Source of the DNA: Orientallactaga sibirica
Lineage: Eukaryota > Chordata > Mammalia > Rodentia > Dipodidae
Length of the DNA: 64,000 nucleotides
Assembly (NCBI GenBank): GCA_036365145.1
Contig: JAEOAD010000699.1
Coordinates: 9,707,001-9,771,000, forward strand
Direction of reading: 5' to 3'
Shown: positions 58,141 to 64,000 of the stretch, in pieces
How the letters are laid out: every line of letters starts with the position of its first letter
Numbering within the stretch: position 1 is the first letter of the stretch
Made by a program: the position numbers and the translations under genes
Notes under the pieces: model-generated
The model's input: the letters and a program-made list of their open reading frames with translations, nothing else
What the model was told of the DNA's origin: nothing
Databases searched by the model: none

Positions 58141-58575
58141 TAAAATCTAGAAATTAAAGGATGAGAACTTATCACAAGATTAAAATCCAACATATTATTT
58201 CTGGACAAACAGACTTTAAATGTAAGATGTTAACACCATCTTAGATTTAACTTATAGATTAAAGAAATTTTATTATAAATACTATAAATATATTATTATA
58301 AACATATCACATGTTACACAAAAAATAAAAATCAATCAATAAAAAAATTAAATTTCAGATGGATTAAAGTTTATAAGGAAAAGGGAAACAGTACCTTGCA
58401 ATTAGTTGGGGTAGTATTAGATTTCTAAACACAATGATATAATAAAAATCATGATGCAAAAATGAATTGTTAATATGCCATAACCAGAGGGCAAGCAAAG
58501 AGCTGGGGAAAATATTTTGTATATATTCTTATGTTCCTTGACTTTTGATAGGTTATGTCTTGAAATCCCATCTTT

Positions 58576-58778
58576 TAAAAAAAATTCTATTTATTTATTT
58601 GAGAGAGAGAGAGAAAGAGGCAGAGAGAGAGGTATGCCAGGGCCTCCAGCCAATGCAAATTAACTCCAGACACATGTGCTACCTTGTGTATCTAGCTTAC
58701 ATGGGTTCTGGGGACTTGAACCTGGGTCCTTAGGCTTCGCAGGAAAATATCTTAACTCCTAAGCCATCTCTCCAGCCC
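58576..58778 (-). mobile_element. tRNA-derived SINE (minus)
   Basis: Minus head GGGCTGGAGAGATGGCTTAG ends at 58778. GAGAGA tract and (TTTA)n at the left. Confidence 0.93.
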
Positions 58779-58872
58779 TGAGAACTCATCTATTTAGTAC
58801 ATCTATTCTACTGAGCACCATAGCTTATCAACAAGGTTCACTACAGCTGATCTTTGTGTTCATTATTTTGTG

Positions 58873-58980
58873 GTTGAGACTGTAGCTCCTGGCTATTGTG
58901 TTGAGACAGTAGCTCCTGGCCATTGTGTTGAGGTGGTAGCTCCTGGTCATTGTGTTCAGATGGTAGCTCCTGGTCATTGT
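58873..58980. repeat. Minisatellite, four units of 27 bp
   Basis: Units start at 58873, 58900, 58927 and 58954. All contain GTAGCTCCTGG, and the four differ at up to about five positions. Because 27 is a multiple of three, both strands stay open across it (9-residue repeat with VAPGHC on the plus strand), but nothing else suggests a gene. Confidence 0.93.
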
Positions 58981-59591
58981 GTCATTGGTGAGACAATCAT
59001 GAAACATGTTGCAAGCTTGGTAAAAGGTCAAAGTACAAGATTTAGAGTCTGACTTCTACTGAAATGTATTTATTTTGTTTATAATATGTTCATAGTGTTT
59101 GCATTAAATCTTCCTTAATATATATGTTTGAAGTGGTCTTAGTGTATATATTTAAAACCTATTCTTTCTCCCAAACTTGAAAAGCACTTATACTATAAGT
59201 GAATTAGTATAATGTCCCTGGCAGAGGGACTGTGGTTTTTGAAGATGTATAACTGTGAAACCTAATGAACCACTAACAGAGCACAACATGAGCTCTCAGA
59301 GGTGAAACACTGGCATCATAAAGAATGTGTGCCATCAATCTAAAATTGGGCACAAAAAAAGAGAAATGGGAAATAAAGAAGATATGAGAAAAACATAAGC
59401 AAAAGCAAGATAAGATTTGGAAGCAAGCATAGCAATAATTGCAGTGGCTATAAATGATGTGATTTAGGACACCTCAACTGATGGTAGAGATTGTCAGACT
59501 ACATTTCAAAAAGCCAACCACATACTACCAACAAGAATCTCATTGTAAATATAAAGATAAGACAGAAATAGGTTAAAAGTAAAATGAAAGA

Positions 59592-59808
59592 GGCTGGAGA
59601 GATGGCTTAGCGGTTAAGGTGCCTGCCCGCTAAGCCTAAGAATGCCAGTTCTAATCTCCAGGTCCCATATTTAGCCAGATGCAAAGTGATGCAAGGGTGC
59701 AATGCTGCACTTGACCACAAGGGGGCACACACATCTGAATTTCATTCAAAGCAGCTGAGAGGCTGCTGGCGCACCCATTCTCTCTCTCTCTCAAAAAAAA
59801 AAAAAATT
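59592..59808 (+). mobile_element. tRNA-derived SINE (plus)
   Basis: GGCTGGAGAGATGGCTTAGC head, long-subfamily body (AAGTGATGCAAGGGTGCAAT), CTCT tract and A13. Confidence 0.94.
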
Positions 59809-59890
59809 AAAAGGAAAGAAAAAAGTCTCTATTACTGAAAATCAAAACATAGCTACACTAATCGCATTATTTTCTGTTTTGTCAGTGTTT

Positions 59891-59925
<35 letters not shown>

Positions 59926-60028
59926 AGACAGGATCTCACTGTGTAGCATAAGCTGGCTTCAAACTTATACCAATCCCCTTTTCAACCTTCCAAGTTTGAG
60001 ATGATAGGCATGAGTTACCACACCCAGC
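59891..60028 (-). mobile_element. Diverged B1-like SINE (minus) with a long poly-T
   Basis: About 30 Ts, GAGACAGGATCTCACTGTGT and GAGTTACCACACCCAGC. Confidence 0.75.
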
Positions 60029-60709
60029 TCTTGTACTCATTATTGACAAAGTAGATGTTACAGCTAAATCACATTACTTGGAACAAAAAGAGTCATCCCA
60101 TAATGACTAAGGGGTCAATTTATGGAGAATCTATAGAATCCCTAAATGTTCATGCTTCTATGATGAAGCATTGAAGCACATGAGAGAAAAATAATATCCT
60201 TCTTTCAGTAACCAATAGAATAGACAGAACATCAGTTAGGAAAATTGAAGACTTAAAAAACACCAACCAATCTGATATAACTGACATTTACAAAATTCTC
60301 CATAAAAGAGTTGCAAAACTCTCCCAAAGCGCATGAGCATTTACTATGGAAAACCATATTCTGATCTCTAAAGAAAGTGTTTTTTTTTTTTAATTTGAAA
60401 GGATAAAAAGTGTGCAAATACAACTAACAATAGAAGGATTAATTCATAAAATCAATAGCAGAAAGGTGTGGTCAAAGTTTGGAAATATTTGGAAACTAAA
60501 TAACATGCTTTTAAAGAAGATTGGGCACAAAGAACTTAAAAGGAAAATGAGAAAATATTTTGAACTGAACTGAAACAAATACACATATGTCAAAATTTTG
60601 CAAGAGGAAAACTTATAGCACGTAATGCCTATATTATATGAGAATGAACCCTGACAATCAATAACCTTGGACACCACCTTAAGAAACTGAAAAAACAAAA
60701 AAAGACACA

Positions 60710-60938
60710 GAGCTGAAGAGATTTCTCAGAGGTTCAGGTGCTTGCCTACAAAGCCTAACAATCTGTGTTCAATTCCCCAGTACCTATGTAAAGTCAGATA
60801 TACAAAATGGCAGATGTATTTGGAGTTTATCTATGTTGGCTAGATGCCTTGGTGCATCTCTCTCTCTCTCTTTCTCTCTCTTTCTCTTCTCTCTCTCTCT
60901 CTTTCTCTGTTTTCAAATAAATAAATAAAATATTTTTA
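60710..60938 (+). mobile_element. tRNA-derived SINE (plus), diverged
   Basis: GAGCTGAAGAGATTTCTCAG, GTCAGATATACAAAATGGCA, TC-rich tract and (AAAT)n. Confidence 0.88.
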
Positions 60939-61304
60939 AAAGAAGACATAGAGAAAGCATAAGAAAAGAAATAATATAAATCAATGCAGAAAACAATGAA
61001 ACACAAAACCAGCTGAGAAAAACAAATGACCCCCAACAGTCATTGGTTGATACATCTCTAGTCACACTGGTTGAGGAACAAAAGAAAAGACATACTCATA
61101 GCAAGGATGAAAACATGGACACCTCTATTATGTTTATACAGGTATTTTTAAAAAATGACAAAATGACGCATACAGCTCTATGGGTCAATTTCAATATAAC
61201 TATCTGAGTTAAAGAAACCAAGCAAAAAAAGAGATCATTTTGTGGGATTCCATTTGCATACATTTCTAGGAAACACTCACATAGTGACAGAAGTGGATGT
61301 TTGT

Positions 61305-61527
61305 AGGGCCTGAAGAGCCCTCTCAGTGATTAGAAGCACTTGCTTACAAAGCCTGTTGTCCCAGTTTCAATTCCCCAGTATCCATGAAAGGCCAGATACA
61401 CAATGCAGCACGTGTGTCTAGAGCTTGTTTGCAGCTGCAAGATGGCACCCAGCAAGCCCATTCTCTTTCTCTCTCATTTTTTCTCTCTCAAATAAATAAA
61501 TAATACATTTTTAGAAAAAAGAAAAAA
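61305..61527 (+). mobile_element. tRNA-derived SINE (plus), diverged
   Basis: AGGGCCTGAAGAGCCCTCTC, GCCAGATACACAATGCAGCA and CTCT/(AAAT) tail. AGTGGAT occurs on both sides. It splits the ancient L1 3'UTR. Confidence 0.85.
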
Positions 61528-61799
61528 AGTGGATTCTCTCAATGGAATTTCAAAAGGGTATGTGGAAACTTTTGGGGATGATGGATATGCTCATTATCTT
61601 CATTGTAATAATGGTTTCACAAGAATGCACCATGTCAAAACTTGTCAGATTGTACAATTTAAGAACATACAATGTATCGTGTCAGTTCTACTTCAACAAA
61701 GCTGTAAAACCTTATGTTTTAAAGAAACTTTCTGTTTTGAGCACACATTCTTAAAATGCATTAAATATATAAAATGTAAAATGCATACACTTTAGCAAA

Positions 61800-62480
61800 T
61801 CCATGCCTACACATACACACGGATGCAAGAAGAAACAGTCACTCCAAACTCTTCACAACGCCTACCTGCATGAGTAGATGCTCCTCTAGACCCTCTCCAA
61901 GGACACAGTGAATCATTTGTGATTACAGTTGATATGTCAACATCTTCAACCTGCCCATCTTTGTTTTAAGACATTCATATTTCTAAATTAGTTCCACAGA
62001 ATAGCATGGGTAATCACATCAGTTCCAAGTCTAGGAAAACATGCATCTTATTACTGCAAAGGTAGAACCGGGAACATGTAAGAACCCCAAAGCTACTACT
62101 GTTCAGTAGTCAGGTATAATGATGGGTGACACCACTCAGTAGTGGAGCACTTGTCATGTGTGAGTCCTGCACTAGACTCCAGCACAAAAAACAAGCAGTC
62201 AAGGATGTGTCCCTAAAGGTAGCATGGACTTAAAAAGTGATACAGGACCAAATGTCTTACAGCAAAAGATAAGCCTCAGATCTCCTTGTTACAGAAGTTT
62301 GTTCCTTCTTTTCTGCACACGCACACACACACACGCCACCTATTTTTAAGATGGTCTCAGTGAAGGGTATTGTCAGAGACTGAATTTTGGTTCCAGGACT
62401 TGTAAGGTGCAGAGAAAAGCATGTTACAGAAAAGCTTAATTTTTTTGTTTGTTTGTTTCTTGGGGAGTTGTTGAGATGGT
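61800..62480. other. Unassigned DNA
   Basis: No gene or named repeat recognised apart from (CA)n at 62319-62334. Confidence 0.45.
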
Positions 62481-62483
62481 ATT

Positions 62484-63014
62484 TGTATTAGTTAGGGTTA
62501 TCTTGGGAACATAACTGAAACAATGAATTCATATTACAAAAGGGGATTTATTGGATTCACATAGAAGATGTTAACTGGGCAGCACAATAGCTGTCTGCAG
62601 GCTTGTGTGTGAAGGAACCTGGTACCTCTCAGTCCACGAGGCTGAATACTTGGACAGTCCCAATCTGACGCTGAGGCCTGGAGGATTCCCAGACAGCTGC
62701 AGGTCTTCAGTCCTTGGTGGAGGGCTGATGAAACTTTTCCAATGTCCACCAAGGATAGTAGAAGCCAGGTAGATGCACCTACGAGTAAAAATTCAGGACA
62801 TCCGGGTGAAAGCACTAACTGAGTAGAACAGGCAGCCAGGAGAAAAGGCCCTGTGCTTTCTCGGAGCTTCTTTATATAGAGCCCACACCAGAAGGGCCAC
62901 CCTCTCTGTAGATAGGACTTCCGCCCTCAGTTACTCCTTCCTGGAAACAATCTGATAACAATCTCTTGATTCCTAATATGATCCAATTGACAACAGAACT
63001 TAACCATTACAGTG
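62484..63014 (+). repeat. Longer copy of the unnamed dispersed repeat seen at 38-170
   Basis: Starts TATTAGTTAGGGTTATCTTG and ends GACAACAGAACTTAACCATT, the same ends as the short copy. The middle includes CAGTCCACGAGGCTGAATAC. An open minus frame within it shows no protein likeness. Family unknown to me. Confidence 0.65.
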
Positions 63015-63110
63015 TTATGTATCCTAGACTGGCCTCAAACTTGTGATCTGCCTATCTCTCTCTGCCTCTCCAGTGATGGGATGACTGGCATGCACCACTA
63101 TTTCCGATCC
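63015..63110 (-). mobile_element. Diverged B1-like SINE (minus)
   Basis: TATGTATCCTAGACTGGCCT, CAAACTTGTGATCTGCCTAT and GGCATGCACCACTAT. Confidence 0.65.
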
Positions 63111-63114
63111 AATC

Positions 63115-63945
63115 TTCTCATTGACATCAATATGTAATTTAGACGATAAATCTGAATTTTAGAGATGAGAAAAGAAAATTACAATATATTGTAAGAATGT
63201 GAAAGAGTTGTTCTTTCATTTTGGAAATTCTTTCAGTGGCAACCTCCTTTGATCATTTATAAGCATTTTACAGATGTAAGATTTCTTGATATAAATTTAG
63301 CCCTGATTGCCCTTTGTCAACCATCTGCATTTCAGGTTTCCCAGGCCAATTTGCAAAATTCAGGAATGAACATCAATTCTAATTAATCACTGTGAAGATG
63401 GCCCAAGTAACATGTGAATAGAACTGTTACTTCTCATACACCTTTTATTTTTTTTCACTTAAGAAATATTTCAATACATTACTGTCACATGTTAGACATT
63501 AAGAGAATATAACAGGTATTTCCTGCCTTCATGTAACAAGCATCTAGACAAAGAAACATGATAGACTACACAAGAAATCATCAAAGAAAATGCATAGCTC
63601 TTGCCACATAACAGTTTTACATTTTGTATCAATAACATCTAAGGAATATATATATCCTTCAAAATCTGAATCTTTCTAGAATTAAAAAGTGTGACTACTT
63701 CTATCTATAGCTTAAATAAATTCTTAGCAAACTAAAACACATATTAAAGTTAGGGGGAAGGTTCTTGACGTATGTCAGCCTTTAATAATCTTGACATAAA
63801 AGGAAACGTTGTCAATCAATTAAAAGATTATGCTTAAAAATTGATATAACCCACAGTATATTAAACAAAAGAAATGAAAATGGCAAATGTGTATACATAT
63901 TCTGTTCCCACCCTAAAAATGTACTTTAGGCTTACTATATATTTT
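63115..63945. other. Unassigned AT-rich DNA
   Basis: Nothing recognised. Confidence 0.45.
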
Positions 63946-63949
63946 AAAT

Positions 63950-64000
63950 TATTTATTTATTTATTTGAGAGAGAGAGAACATGGGTACACCAGAATGCCC
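63950..64000 (-). mobile_element. tRNA-derived SINE (minus), cut by the window end
   Basis: (TTTA)n followed by GAGAGAGAGAACATGGGTAC: the tail side of the same SINE family. Confidence 0.8.

Larger units (their letters stand above)
59340..61795 (+). mobile_element. Ancient L1 remnant, with three younger SINE insertions and a B1-like element
   Basis: ORF2-like text can still be read in pieces: TDIYKIL near 60285 and KRKMRKYFELN near 60540. 61100-61795 is an L1M-type 3'UTR (GTGGGATTCCATTTGCATAC, TTTTGGGGATGATGGATATG, ACTTCAACAAAGCTGTAAA). Very diverged. Apparent ORFs at 61529-61795 belong to this 3'UTR. Confidence 0.65.

Noticed and set aside
58870..59052. Short repetitive protein with VAPGHC repeats
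   Set aside because: It is the minisatellite in frame. No promoter, splice or homology support.
61529..61795. Open frame of 88 codons
   Set aside because: It is the 3'UTR of an ancient L1, recognisable by its GGGGATGATGGATATG and ACTTCAACAAAGCTG blocks.
62534..62815. Minus-strand frame of 93 codons with a signal-like start
   Set aside because: It lies inside the dispersed repeat at 62484-63014. No intron or splice context, no protein family.
29000..64000. Exons of Il1rl2 or the distal first exon of Il1rl1
   Set aside because: Expected from synteny somewhere upstream, and searched for by eye on the minus strand. No Ig, TIR or 5'UTR likeness could be found, so none is claimed.

Overview
The window is mammalian nuclear DNA, most likely from a rodent. 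It has a multi-exon receptor gene with GT-AG introns, B1 (7SL-derived) SINEs, a large family of tRNA-derived SINEs beginning GGCTGGAGAGATGGCTTAGC, LINE-1 elements, and MIR, L2, MaLR-like and Tigger remnants. The form of the B1 copies (a 'GGCCACCCTGAGACTACATAGTGAATTCCAGG' type of middle section, described here only as a family impression) and of the tRNA-SINE is not that of mouse or rat. It recalls a dipodoid rodent such as a jerboa, but that species guess is inference.

The only protein-coding gene I can support is Il1rl1 (ST2, the IL-33 receptor chain), on the minus strand. I place nine coding exons at 27832-27772, 27246-27036, 26041-25867, 25772-25610, 22812-22741, 21321-21180, 21087-20942, 17234-17088 and 4533-4366. 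All have consensus splice sites and reading phases that join without a break. Together they encode a signal peptide, three Ig domains, a transmembrane segment and the first part of the TIR domain (about 428 residues). The last TIR exons lie beyond the left edge. Reading through the donor after the last Ig exon gives the soluble decoy form (sST2), with a 17-residue private tail and a polyadenylation signal. A TATA-like element and a non-coding exon near 28.72-28.80 kb fit the proximal promoter.

Layout: 1-4365 is intron 10, with SINEs and MaLR-like LTR sequence. 4534-17087 is intron 9, swollen by an L1 (6404-14694) that landed inside an older L1. 17235-20941 is intron 8. 20942-27976 is the Ig-domain and signal-peptide cluster. 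28718-29400 is the putative promoter. From 29.4 kb to the right end there is no exon I can recognise, only repeats and unassigned DNA. That stretch includes a Tigger DNA transposon (37.7-39.2 kb), an L2 (39.4-40.4 kb), a full-length L1 with a 17-bp target-site duplication (47373-54650), a 27-bp minisatellite (58873-58980) and an ancient L1 (59.3-61.8 kb). Synteny known from other mammals would place Il1rl2 farther to the right, and I see none of it here.

I found no previously undescribed biological system. The observations most worth checking are the sST2-specific tail, the antisense reading frame shared by both L1 5' ends, and the L1-tail plus SINE chimera inserted with one target duplication.
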